Assembly (NCBI GenBank): GCA_937954195.1
Contig: CALFYR010000225.1
Coordinates: forward strand, 1 to 20,122
Source: an uncultured Dehalococcoidia bacterium
GTDB taxonomy: Bacteria > Chloroflexota > Dehalococcoidia > Tepidiformales > Tepidiformaceae
Direction: 5' to 3'
DNA: 20,122 bases
Notes under the pieces: model-generated
The model's input: only the letters and a program-made list of their open reading frames with translations
What the model was told of the DNA's origin: nothing
Databases searched by the model: none
Shown: in pieces, positions 6,889 to 14,617 of the stretch
Layout of the letters: each line of letters opens with the position of its first letter
Position numbering within the stretch: position 1 is the stretch's first letter
Made by a program: the position numbers and the translations under genes

Positions 6889-7575
6889 TTACACCATCTC
6901 CCGTAGCGCCGCCAGGTCCAGGATCACCATCTCCTTGCGGCGGATCAGAATGATCCCTTCCTCCTCCATCACCTTTAGGCTCCGCGATACCACCTCGCGC
7001 ACCGAGCCCACGAGCGATGCCAGGTCCTGCTGCGTGATGTCGCGAGCGATGACGAGACCCTCGTCGGTGCGGATGCCCTCTTCCCGGCCCACCTGATAGA
7101 GGTAGCGCGCAATCCGCGAAGGCACCGTCTGCAGACTGATCTGCTCCACCAGCTCCGTGAACGACCGCAGCCGCTTCGCGAAGTGCACCAGTAGCGGCAC
7201 CGCCACTTCCGGGTGCCGCCCGATCGTGTCGATCACGGCGGACGTCGGGATCAGGATGACGTCGCAGTCCGTCAGCGCCTCGACGCTCGCCGGGTTCGGG
7301 GCCGCGTCGAAGACGGGCACTTCGCCGAACGTGTCGCCACCGCTCACGATCCGGAACGACTGCTCGCGCCCATCCGTGCCGGTCCGGAAGATGCGCGCCT
7401 TCCCGGTGCGCAGGTAGTAGAACCCGGGCGCCGCCTCGCCTTCCGTAATCACGCGGTCCCTGGAAACGAACCGCAGGTGCACCATCGCCTCAGCCAGCCG
7501 CTCGGCCGAGGCGTCGTCGAGCGCCTTGAAGTACGAGATGTTTCGAACGTCTTCGGTCGTGGCTCGGCCCGGCAT
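6889..7575 (-). CDS. Crp/Fnr-family transcriptional regulator
   Basis: This 228-residue protein has an N-terminal cyclic-nucleotide-binding-like domain (about 12-125, with RVITEGEAAPGFYYLRTGKA and GDTFGEVPVF), a long dimerisation helix, and a winged-helix domain (150-228). The helix-turn-helix is near 179-205. Its recognition helix reads VREVVSRSL, with Arg193, Glu194, Ser197 and Arg198 at the positions that contact bases in Crp and Fnr; this suits a GTGA-type half-site. Only one cysteine (Cys104) is present, so it is not an oxygen-sensing Fe-S Fnr. A DNR/NnrR-like NO or redox sensor is more likely, by inference. The ATG at 7575 fits the family length, although the frame stays open upstream. 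It is divergent from the nos operon and probably controls it. Confidence 0.87.
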   Translation of the reverse strand: MPGRATTEDVRNISYFKALDDASAERLAEAMVHLRFVSRDRVITEGEAAPGFYYLRTGKARIFRTGTDGREQSFRIVSGGDTFGEVPVFDAAPNPASVEALTDCDVILIPTSAVIDTIGRHPEVAVPLLVHFAKRLRSFTELVEQISLQTVPSRIARYLYQVGREEGIRTDEGLVIARDITQQDLASLVGSVREVVSRSLKVMEEEGIILIRRKEMVILDLAALREMV

Positions 7576-7585
7576 TGTGGCCCCG

Positions 7586-7594
7586 AGTATGCCA
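7586..7594 (-). promoter_or_regulatory. candidate extended -10 promoter for the Crp/Fnr gene
   Basis: On the minus strand the sequence reads TGGCATACT: a TGn followed by CATACT (four of six matches to TATAAT). Transcription would start within a few bases of the ATG at 7575, giving a very short or absent leader. The palindrome at 7630-7643 would then be centred about 58 bases upstream of the start site. Confidence 0.35.
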
Positions 7595-7629
7595 CCCGCA
7601 GCGTCCCACGCCACCAACTTCCAGGCGTG

Positions 7630-7643
7630 GTGACTCATGTCAC
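7630..7643. promoter_or_regulatory. Crp/Fnr-type operator in the regulator/nos intergenic region
   Basis: GTGAC-TCAT-GTCAC is a perfect 5-bp-arm palindrome, equivalent to GTGA-N6-TCAC of a Crp site, with a flanking A matching the wider consensus on the right side. It lies between the divergent Crp/Fnr gene and the cupredoxin-nosZ operon. The regulator's Arg-Glu-x-x-Ser-Arg recognition helix suits this half-site. A second, imperfect inverted repeat, TGACT-GCA-AGTCA, is at 7673-7685. Confidence 0.6.
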
Positions 7644-7735
7644 ATCGAGGCCGCTCCTTCAGGACGACCCTTTGACTGCAAGTCATAGCGCCGCGAGCCA
7701 CACCAGGGGAAAGGCGGCGCGGAAGGAGCAATCCA

Positions 7736-8152
7736 TTGAAAGCCAAATTGTTCAGGTCAGCCTTCATCGCCGCCACGTTCGCAGCGGCGCTCGCCCTCGC
7801 CGCGTGTGGCGGTGGCGGCGATAGCGACGACGACAACGGAGACAACGGCAACGGCGACGACGACACCACCATCCCCGCGGATGCCACGGAGTTCGTGGTC
7901 AGCCTCCAGGACAACGTGTTCGTCCCTGCCGAGTTCTCCATCAAGGCTGGCCAAACGGTCACCATCATCGCCAAAAACGAAGGCACCGCCATCCACAACA
8001 TGGTCGTGAACGGCACCGACATGAAGAGCGATGCCATCGTCCAGCCCGGTGCCGAAAGCCGCTTCGAAATTCGCTTCGACAACAAGGGCGACTTCGACTT
8101 CCAGTGCGATTACCACCTGCCCGACATGGTCGGGACCATCACGGTGAAGTAG
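7736..8152 (+). CDS. cupredoxin-like lipoprotein of the nos operon
   Basis: This 138-residue secreted type 1 copper protein begins at a TTG with GGAAGGAG 7 bases upstream. The signal peptide ends in the lipobox LAAC, so Cys24 would be lipidated. A very acidic Gly/Asp/Asn linker spans 25-43. The cupredoxin domain (about 52-138) carries plausible copper ligands His87, Cys124, His127 and Met131 in the blue-copper order H...C-x2-H-x3-M. As the first gene before nosZ it is a good candidate for a membrane-tethered electron donor to NosZ, or a copper carrier; that role is inference. It stands 75 bases ahead of nosZ and follows the operator region. Confidence 0.85.
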   Translation: MKAKLFRSAFIAATFAAALALAACGGGGDSDDDNGDNGNGDDDTTIPADATEFVVSLQDNVFVPAEFSIKAGQTVTIIAKNEGTAIHNMVVNGTDMKSDAIVQPGAESRFEIRFDNKGDFDFQCDYHLPDMVGTITVK

Positions 8153-8227
8153 CGCACCTCCCGTGTTCCGAACGCACCCCCCGGCGGCATGGAGAGCCCG
8201 CCGGGGGTGAACAGAAAGGAAACCAGC

Positions 8228-10261
8228 ATGGCACTCACCAGAAGGGAACTTGTTCAGGGAGGGGCAGCCGGCCTGACCGGGCTGGTTGCCGGTGGTGCGG
8301 TAGGGTTCGGCATCGGTAACAGTTCCGGCGACGACGGCGGTGGCAGCTCCGGCCTCGGCGGCAACGCCCAGGACGTCATCAACGCCCGCGCCCTCGCCCC
8401 CGAAGATGTCACACGCGCACTGAAAACCTACATGCCCGGCGGCGAGTTCGATGAGTTCATGATCTTCGCCTCCGGTGGCCACTCCGGTCAGCTCTACGTT
8501 ATCGGTGTCCCGTCCATGCGCCTGCTCAAGGTCATCGGCGTGTTCACGCCGGAACCATGGCAGGGCCACGGCTACGGCGCCGATTGGGGCGAAGCCGTCC
8601 TCGCCGAAGGCACCGACTTCGTCAACAAGCCCACCTCAGCCGCCCGCGGGCCGCTCACCTGGGCCGATACCCATCACCCGGCCCTCAGCGAAACCAACGG
8701 CGAATACGATGGCCGCTGGGTCTACATCCAGGACCGCGCTAACGGCCGCATTGCCATGGTCGATCTCCGGGACTTCAAGGTGAAGCAGATCTTCGATGTC
8801 CCGAACATCCACTCCTCACACGGCGGCTGCTTCGTCACGCCGAACACCGACTACGTCCACATTTCCTCCAAAGTCCCCGCCCTCATCGATGAGAGCGACA
8901 TCCACGGCGCGCTCGATGACTACGCGAACAAGTTCCGCGGCTTCTCCACCTTCATGGCGGTGAACCCCGAGACCGGTCGCTTCGACATCGACCGCAGCTT
9001 CCAGGTGGAGATCCCGCCCTACAACCAGGACCTCGCCGATTCCGGCAAGCTCGTGAGCGACGGCTGGGTCTTCATCAACAGCTACAACACCGAGATGGCC
9101 ACCGGCGGCGTGCTCGAAGGCAAGGACTCCCTCGAAGTCGGCGCATCCGCGAACGACTTCGACTACCTCCACTGCATCAACTGGAAGAAGGCCGAAGAGC
9201 TCTTCAAGGCCGGCCGAACCACCGTCCGGAACTCCATGGCGGTGATCGACATGGAGACGGCCATCGAAGAAGGCGTCATCTACCTCGTCCCAGAGCCCCG
9301 CAGCCCCCACGGCGTCGACGTCTCCCCCGATGGGAACTATCTCTCTATCGGCGGCAAGCTCGACCCACACGTCTCCATCTTCAGCTTCGAAAAGCTCATG
9401 GCAGCAATCGAAGCCGAGGACTTTGAAGGTACCGACCCGTTCGGCATCCCCATCGTCCGGTTCGAAGCGGTGCTGGCCGGCCAGGTCGAAGTGGGCGCCG
9501 GCCCGCTGCACACGCAGTACGACGCCGAAGGCCACGGCTACATCAGCCTCTTCCTCGAAAGCGCCGTCGCCAAGTTCAGCCTTGGCCCTCCCTACTTCGA
9601 AGGCGACGAAGCCTTCCAGCTCGTCGACAAAGTCAGCATCAACTACAACATCGGCCACCTGGTCACCATGGAAGGCGACACCGTCAGCCCACAGGGCAAG
9701 TACCTCGTCGCACTCAACAAGTGGTCCATCGACCGCTACCCGGCGGTCGGCACCCTCAAGCCCCAGAACTTCCAGCTCGTCGACCTCTCCGGCGAAAAGA
9801 TGGAAGTCCTCTACGACATGCCCATCGGCTTCGGCGAACCGCACTACGTGCAGGCCATCCGCGCCGACCGCCTGAACTCCTGGGAGGTGTACCCGCCCGG
9901 CGTGAACGCGGTAACCATGGAAGTCAGCCCCCACGCCACCACGGACGAAGACGCCCGGGTGGAAACCAACGGTGATGAAGTGACCGTGTACATGGCGGTC
10001 CGCCGCAGCCTCTTCAAGCCGGACGTCGTCCGCGCGAAGGTCGGCGACAAGATCGTCATGCACCTCACCAACACGGAGACGACGCCCGACGCCACGCACG
10101 GCTTCGCCATCCCTCGCTACAACATTTCCATGAGCCTCGACCCCGGCGAACAAACCACCGTTGAGTTCGTCGCGGACCAGAAGGGAGCCTTCGGCTTCTA
10201 CTGCACCGAGTTCTGCTCGGCGCTCCACCTCGAGATGCAGGGCTGGCTCCTCATCTCCTGA
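8228..10261 (+). CDS. nosZ: nitrous oxide reductase NosZ
   Basis: NosZ reduces N2O to N2 outside the cytoplasmic membrane. The 677-residue protein has a seven-bladed propeller holding the tetranuclear CuZ centre and a C-terminal cupredoxin domain holding CuA. The seven CuZ histidines can be assigned: His149 and His150 in DTHHP, His198 in SSHGG, His361 in SPHG, His428 in PLHTQ, His477 in GHLV and His539 in EPHY. CuA ligands are His624 plus the C-x3-C-x3-H-x2-M motif at 659-670. The N-terminus LTRRELVQ and a weakly hydrophobic Gly/Ala core look like a twin-arginine signal, followed by a Gly/Ser/Asp linker (31-46). Cluster content (NosB-like domain, no nosR) points to the clade II side, where Sec signals are usual, so the signal is odd. 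AGAAAGGA lies 7 bases before the ATG; the frame is open upstream. Confidence 0.97.
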   Translation: MALTRRELVQGGAAGLTGLVAGGAVGFGIGNSSGDDGGGSSGLGGNAQDVINARALAPEDVTRALKTYMPGGEFDEFMIFASGGHSGQLYVIGVPSMRLLKVIGVFTPEPWQGHGYGADWGEAVLAEGTDFVNKPTSAARGPLTWADTHHPALSETNGEYDGRWVYIQDRANGRIAMVDLRDFKVKQIFDVPNIHSSHGGCFVTPNTDYVHISSKVPALIDESDIHGALDDYANKFRGFSTFMAVNPETGRFDIDRSFQVEIPPYNQDLADSGKLVSDGWVFINSYNTEMATGGVLEGKDSLEVGASANDFDYLHCINWKKAEELFKAGRTTVRNSMAVIDMETAIEEGVIYLVPEPRSPHGVDVSPDGNYLSIGGKLDPHVSIFSFEKLMAAIEAEDFEGTDPFGIPIVRFEAVLAGQVEVGAGPLHTQYDAEGHGYISLFLESAVAKFSLGPPYFEGDEAFQLVDKVSINYNIGHLVTMEGDTVSPQGKYLVALNKWSIDRYPAVGTLKPQNFQLVDLSGEKMEVLYDMPIGFGEPHYVQAIRADRLNSWEVYPPGVNAVTMEVSPHATTDEDARVETNGDEVTVYMAVRRSLFKPDVVRAKVGDKIVMHLTNTETTPDATHGFAIPRYNISMSLDPGEQTTVEFVADQKGAFGFYCTEFCSALHLEMQGWLLIS

Positions 10262-10271
10262 TCCACGTGAT

Positions 10272-10298
10272 GCGGGGCGGTTGAGCGGCCGCCCCCGC
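10272..10298 (+). repeat. GC-rich hairpin between nosZ and nosL
   Basis: GCGGGGCGG (10272-10280) can pair with CCGCCCCCGC (10289-10298) with one bulged C. It lies directly after the nosZ stop and has no T-run. Such a structure could protect the 3' end of nosZ mRNA or lower expression of the downstream maturation genes; neither is shown. Confidence 0.45.
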
Positions 10299-10345
10299 AA
10301 ACCCCAGGGCCTCCCCGGCCACCACCACCAAACGGGAGGACAACT

Positions 10346-10834
10346 ATGTTGACACGACGACGCTTCCTCGCCCTGAGCGGCTTTACGGGCCTCACCGCGG
10401 CGGGCATGGTGTTCGGCTACCGGGCACTCCCATCCGATACCGAGAACTCCGGCGATGGACCGCCCAACATCTCCTACGGCTCCGATACCTGCGCCCACTG
10501 CCAGATGGTGATCTCCGATCCGCGCTTCGCCGCCGCCTGGCGCGATGCCAACGGCAAGCCTGCCCGCTTCGATGACATTGGCTGCATGGTGGGCATGTAC
10601 CAGGAAATGCCACCCGCCGAAGGAGCCACCTTCTGGGTCCACAGCTACCTGGATGAATCCACCCTCTCAGCGCTCGATGCCACGTTCGTCGTCTCGGACA
10701 AGATCCTGACGCCCATGGCCTATGGCATTGCCGCCGCCGCCACGCCCACCGAGGCAGACGGCCTCGTCCAGCAGCACGGCGGCGAAAAGAAGACGTGGGC
10801 AGCCCTGCTGGGCGCCACGCACGGGGGGCATTGA
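10346..10834 (+). CDS. nosL: NosL-like copper chaperone with Tat-type signal
   Basis: This 162-residue protein resembles NosL, which supplies Cu(I) to apo-NosZ. The core has Cys49 and Cys52 in TCAHCQM with Met54, followed by VISDPRFAAAW and a RFDDIGCM segment with Cys80, as in the family. Most NosL proteins are Sec-exported lipoproteins. Here the N-terminus is LTRRRFLAL followed by a hydrophobic stretch, a clear twin-arginine motif, and no lipobox cysteine is seen; Tat export or an N-terminal anchor is likely. GGGAGGA lies 5 bases before the ATG. The next gene starts one base after its stop. The C-terminus ends in a His/Gly tail (ATHGGH) that might bind metal. Confidence 0.85.
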   Translation: MLTRRRFLALSGFTGLTAAGMVFGYRALPSDTENSGDGPPNISYGSDTCAHCQMVISDPRFAAAWRDANGKPARFDDIGCMVGMYQEMPPAEGATFWVHSYLDESTLSALDATFVVSDKILTPMAYGIAAAATPTEADGLVQQHGGEKKTWAALLGATHGGH

Positions 10835-10835
10835 G

Positions 10836-12878
10836 ATGGCCACGCTCATGCAAACCGCCCGTCCGTCCACCCGCACGAAGGAAGGCGCCCGGTCGACGGC
10901 CGTCGGACGCGACCGCGTTTGGCTCACCTGCTCGCTGATCGCCGCGGCGCTCCTTACCGTCGCCTGCTTCCTGCCGCTGTGGACCATGAACCTCATCGCT
11001 CCGCAGTACCCGGCCGGCCTCGAACTGGTCGCCTACGGCACGACCATGAAGGGCGACCTCAGCGAAATCAACGCGCTGAACCACTACGTCGGCATCAAGG
11101 CCATTGAGCCGGAGAACGTCTTCGAACTCCAGGCCTTCCCTTACGCGATGGCCGTCGTCATCGGGCTCCTCGTCTTCGCGGGTTTCCAGCCGCGCTGGCG
11201 GAACCTCCCTGTTCGCTGGATCGCCCGCGGGCTGGCCATCGCCGTCCCCGTCGGCTTCCTCATCGACCTGCAGTACTGGCTGTATCGCTACGGCCACGAC
11301 CTGGATCGCAGCGCCCCGCTGCGCATCCCGGAATTCACGCCCAACGTGCTCGGGACCACCCGCGTCATCAACTTCCACACGGAAGCCATGGTGTCCTGGG
11401 GGTTCTGGCTCATGGTGGCAGCGGCGCTCGTACTCGTAGCCGGTCCGTGGCTCGTCCGGTTCCTGTATGCCGCTTGGATGAACACCGGCGAGGCCGCGGT
11501 GGTGGTGGCCGCGGTCCTTGCCGGGTTCACCCTGGCTCTGGTGGCCGGGGGTGGCGGTGTCACAGCCGCCGCTGCCCCCGCCCTCCAGGACCAGATCGAC
11601 GCCGCTTCGCCTGGCGACACCATCACCGTCCCCGCCGGCCACTACGAGGGGCCTATCACCATCGACAGGCCCCTGACCCTGATCGGCGAAGGGCGCCCCG
11701 TGATCGACGGCATGGGCAAGAGCGATGTCGTCACCGTCACCGCGGAGGGCGTCACGCTCCGCGGCTTCGAAATCATCAATTCCTCGATCGCCGTGTCGAC
11801 CGAACCCGGCGGCATCCGCCTCGAAGCCGATGGCGCGATCGTTGAAGACAACAAGCTCCGCGACGTCCTTTACGGCATCATCATGGTCGGCAGCCGCGAC
11901 CACGTCATCCGGGGCAACGAAGTCAGCAGCTTCCCCGACCAGCCGACTCAGCGCCGCGGCCATGCCATCTACCTCTACGGCAGTGGCGGCAACATCATTG
12001 AAGACAACACCCTCCACACCGCGAAGGATGGCATCTTTCTCGGCTTCGCCGACTTCAACGAAGTGCGCAACAACCACGTCTCCGACGTCCGCTACGGCAT
12101 CCACTACATGTACGCGAACGACAACCTGTTCGAAGACAACGTCTTCGTGGATAGCGTCGCCGGCGCGGCCATCATGTACTCCACCCGCATCGAGCTGACC
12201 GGCAACACCTTCGCCCACAACCGCTCGAGCGCCTCCGGCTACGGCATCCTCCTGAAGGACGTCGATGACGTCACCATCAAGAACAACCTGATCCATCACA
12301 ACCGTCTCGGGCTCACGCTCGAAGGCGCACCCCAATCGCCACAGGCGTTCGTCCGATTCGAAGGCAACCTCATCGGCTACAACCAGGTCGCCATCGAAGC
12401 CACCGCCACCACCCATGCCACGTTCGTCGGCAACTCCTTCGTTGGCAACCTCCAGCTCGTGGAAGAGCGCAGTGGCAACATCGCCGGCCGCAACACCTGG
12501 GCCGAAAACGGCCGTGGCAACTACTGGGATAGCTACCAGGGCTACGACGCCAACGGCGACGGAGTCGGCGATATCGCCTTCGAATACTCCGGCACCTACG
12601 AAACCCTCATCGAGAAGGACGAGGCCCTCAAGGCCTACCGCTTTAGCTTCGCGCAGGTCGCCCTGGATATGACCGCGAAGTGGTTTCCTGTCTACGAAGA
12701 AGCGCCGCGCGTGGTCGACCCAGCGCCACTCCTCTCGCCCACCGTCACCCTCTCGGCCGACCGGACGACGGCGGCGGTCGCGCAGTCCGCGATCATCTCC
12801 CTCGTCATGGTGGCAGTCCCGGCCATCGGCTTCTGGCTCGCCCGGTCGACCTTCCGCAGGGGGTGGGCGCCATGCTGA
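10836..12878 (+). CDS. nosD: NosB-like membrane domain fused to NosD
   Basis: This single 680-residue frame has two parts. Residues 1 to about 212 form a membrane domain with helices near 28-50, 100-116, 128-146 and 185-212. Its motifs ALNHYVGIKAI, YWLYRYGHDLD and the TPNVLGT loop resemble the separate membrane protein often called NosB in clade II nos clusters (from memory, not searched). Residues 221-247 look like a retained NosD signal sequence, now internal. From about 249 on, the protein is the NosD right-handed beta-helix (CASH repeats) with N-G-I-x-L/V repeats, ending in a C-terminal membrane anchor near 645-668. NosD works with NosF and NosY in CuZ maturation. An internal ATG at 11478 could give a separate NosD, but it has no good ribosome site. 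The 3' end overlaps nosF by 7 bases. Confidence 0.9.
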   Translation: MATLMQTARPSTRTKEGARSTAVGRDRVWLTCSLIAAALLTVACFLPLWTMNLIAPQYPAGLELVAYGTTMKGDLSEINALNHYVGIKAIEPENVFELQAFPYAMAVVIGLLVFAGFQPRWRNLPVRWIARGLAIAVPVGFLIDLQYWLYRYGHDLDRSAPLRIPEFTPNVLGTTRVINFHTEAMVSWGFWLMVAAALVLVAGPWLVRFLYAAWMNTGEAAVVVAAVLAGFTLALVAGGGGVTAAAAPALQDQIDAASPGDTITVPAGHYEGPITIDRPLTLIGEGRPVIDGMGKSDVVTVTAEGVTLRGFEIINSSIAVSTEPGGIRLEADGAIVEDNKLRDVLYGIIMVGSRDHVIRGNEVSSFPDQPTQRRGHAIYLYGSGGNIIEDNTLHTAKDGIFLGFADFNEVRNNHVSDVRYGIHYMYANDNLFEDNVFVDSVAGAAIMYSTRIELTGNTFAHNRSSASGYGILLKDVDDVTIKNNLIHHNRLGLTLEGAPQSPQAFVRFEGNLIGYNQVAIEATATTHATFVGNSFVGNLQLVEERSGNIAGRNTWAENGRGNYWDSYQGYDANGDGVGDIAFEYSGTYETLIEKDEALKAYRFSFAQVALDMTAKWFPVYEEAPRVVDPAPLLSPTVTLSADRTTAAVAQSAIISLVMVAVPAIGFWLARSTFRRGWAPC

Positions 12879-13783
12879 CCGTCACCAACGTCTCGAAGAC
12901 TTACGGCAAGAGCACCGTCCTCAGCGGTGTCAGCTTTGAACTCGAACCCGGCAGCGTCCTCGCCGTCATCGGTTCGAACGGGGCCGGCAAATCCACCCTC
13001 ATTAAGAGCATCGTCGGGCTCATCCGCCACGATGGAGAGATCACCATCGGGGGCCACAGTGTCACCCGTGACGCGAAGAAAGCGCGCCGGCTGATCGGCT
13101 ACGTTCCCCAGCAATCGACGCTCCCCCCGGACCTGACGGTCCAGGAGGCGGCCGTGTTCGCTGCGCAGCTCAAGGGCGTCGATGTCGATCGCGCCCGCAA
13201 AGCCGTCGAATCCGCCGGCCTGGAGGCTCACGCCGACCGCAAGGTCAGCGCCCTCTCCGGCGGCATGAACCAACGGCTGGCTCTCGCCCTCGCCCTCTTG
13301 GCCGCACCGCCCCTGCTGGTCCTGGATGAGCCGGCGGCCGGCCTCGATGTCTCGGCGCGCCTCGGGCTCCGAAAACTCATCGAAGAGCAGCGGGCGCTCG
13401 GCACCTCGGTGCTCCTCTCCACCCACTGGATCGAGGATGTCCCACACGTCGCGGACAACGCGCTCATCCTCGATTCCGGCAAGCCCGTCTATTTCGGTCC
13501 CGCTTCGCGTCTGGCCACCGACCGTGCCGCCGCGAGCCGGCTCTATCTCCGGCTCAACGGCAAGACGCCGAAGGCGCTCTCGCTCGTCACCGCCGCCACC
13601 GGCGCCGAAACCGTGAACCAGTCCGGCGACTGGCTCGTCGTCACCTGCCCCGCCGATAGCAAGGCCCGCGTCGTCGAGACGCTCGTCAGCGCGGGAGTCC
13701 CAATCCTCGACTTCCGCGTCGAAGAAGCGCCCGTCGATGAGGCGGTTACCCGGATGCGCCAGGCACAGGAGGCGCTGCGATGA
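12872..13783 (+). CDS. nosF: NosF ABC-transporter ATPase
   Basis: This 303-residue cytoplasmic ATPase powers the NosDFY complex needed for CuZ assembly. The Walker A motif is GSNGAGKST (34-42), the Q-loop glutamine is near 80, the signature LSGGM is at 128-132, Walker B LLVLDEP is at 148-154, and the switch histidine is His185 in STHW. A C-terminal domain of about 80 residues follows the nucleotide-binding domain, as in copper-processing NosF and related ABC-2 ATPases. The ATG at 12872 lies inside the end of nosD and begins the conserved MLTVTNVSKTYG strand; the longer open frame upstream is a nosD shadow. It is coupled to nosY by ATGA. Confidence 0.94.
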   Translation: MLTVTNVSKTYGKSTVLSGVSFELEPGSVLAVIGSNGAGKSTLIKSIVGLIRHDGEITIGGHSVTRDAKKARRLIGYVPQQSTLPPDLTVQEAAVFAAQLKGVDVDRARKAVESAGLEAHADRKVSALSGGMNQRLALALALLAAPPLLVLDEPAAGLDVSARLGLRKLIEEQRALGTSVLLSTHWIEDVPHVADNALILDSGKPVYFGPASRLATDRAAASRLYLRLNGKTPKALSLVTAATGAETVNQSGDWLVVTCPADSKARVVETLVSAGVPILDFRVEEAPVDEAVTRMRQAQEALR

Positions 13784-14601
13784 ACGGAATGACGGTCATT
13801 CTCCGAAAGGAACTCCGCGATGCGGTCCAGGGACGCTGGCTGCTGGTATTCGCCGGCGTCTTCGGGCTCCTCGCACTAACCCTCAGCCTGGTCGACCGCG
13901 ATGCCGGCACGACCAGTGCACAGAGCTTCAACCGCACCACCGCCGGGCTCATCAATCTCTGCCTGCTCATCGTCCCGCTGCTGGCCCTCGTGCTGGGAGC
14001 AGGCGCAATCGCCGGCGAACGCGAACGCGGCACACTCGCCGGCCTGCTCGCCAACCCCGTGACCACCACCGAGGTCCTGCTCGGCAAGTATTTTGGCCTG
14101 GTCATCTCCGTCTGGATGGCGATCGCGTTGGGCTTCGGCGCGGCTGCGCTGCTTGTTTCGCCCATCAATCCGCTCACCGGGGCCGGGCACTATCTGTTGT
14201 TCGCCGCGCTTTCGGCGGGGCTGGCGACGGCCATGGTCAGCATCGGCGTGCTCATCTCCGTGCTCTCGAACGGCCGGACGAAAGCCATGGCCATAGCGGT
14301 CGCTGTCTGGTTCGGCCTCGTGCTCTTCTACAACCTGGGAGCCATCGGGTTGGCGCTGGCCGTTTCATCGTCGGGGCAAACGCTGCTGGTCGCGGTGCTC
14401 GGGAACCCCGTGGAAAGCGTCCGCATCCTTGCCGTGCTCAGCCTGGAACCGGACCTGGCTATCCTCGGCCCGCTCGGTTCCTACCTTTCGAACGAATTCG
14501 GGCAAGGCCGGAGCGCCATGCTTCTTGGCGGCAACCTGGTCGCCTGGGCGGCCGCGCCCCTTGCCCTCGCCATCTACATTTTCCGCAGGCAGGATGCCTG
14601 A
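13780..14601 (+). CDS. nosY: NosY ABC-2 type permease
   Basis: This 273-residue ABC-2 permease is the membrane partner of NosF. After an amphipathic start (VILRKELRDAVQGRW) it has about six membrane helices. The conserved AIAGERERGTLAGLLANPVT segment (about 76-95) is the coupling region typical of NosY and related ABC-2 proteins. The start codon overlaps the nosF stop in ATGA, so translation is coupled. The complex passes a still-debated sulfur or copper species to NosD; sulfur supply for CuZ is the common proposal in the literature. Confidence 0.93.
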   Translation: MNGMTVILRKELRDAVQGRWLLVFAGVFGLLALTLSLVDRDAGTTSAQSFNRTTAGLINLCLLIVPLLALVLGAGAIAGERERGTLAGLLANPVTTTEVLLGKYFGLVISVWMAIALGFGAAALLVSPINPLTGAGHYLLFAALSAGLATAMVSIGVLISVLSNGRTKAMAIAVAVWFGLVLFYNLGAIGLALAVSSSGQTLLVAVLGNPVESVRILAVLSLEPDLAILGPLGSYLSNEFGQGRSAMLLGGNLVAWAAAPLALAIYIFRRQDA

Positions 14602-14617
14602 AGACCGGAGCAGAACC

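Noticed and set aside
7672..7686. TTGACTGCAAGTCAT as a second Fnr-type site or as the -35 of the nos promoter
   Set aside because: The half-sites are spaced one base off the GTGAC-N4-GTCAC pattern, and no acceptable -10 lies 16-18 bases downstream of TTGACT. It is recorded only as an imperfect repeat.
7576..8085. N-terminal extension of the Crp/Fnr protein to 398 residues
   Set aside because: It would run antisense through the promoter region and the cupredoxin gene, and the family's normal length starts at 7575.
8816..10642. 608-residue open frame on the minus strand opposite nosZ
   Set aside because: nosZ on the plus strand has all catalytic residues. The antisense frame is a product of GC-rich third positions, has no recognisable motif, and runs through both nosZ and the start of nosL.
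10392..12416. 674-residue open frame on the minus strand opposite nosL and nosD
   Set aside because: Same cause: composition rich in Val, Asp, Glu and Gly with no domain pattern, lying across two well-supported plus-strand genes.
12680..12871. Upstream extension of nosF inside nosD
   Set aside because: The extension is an out-of-frame reading of the nosD 3' end. The conserved NosF N-terminus begins at 12872.
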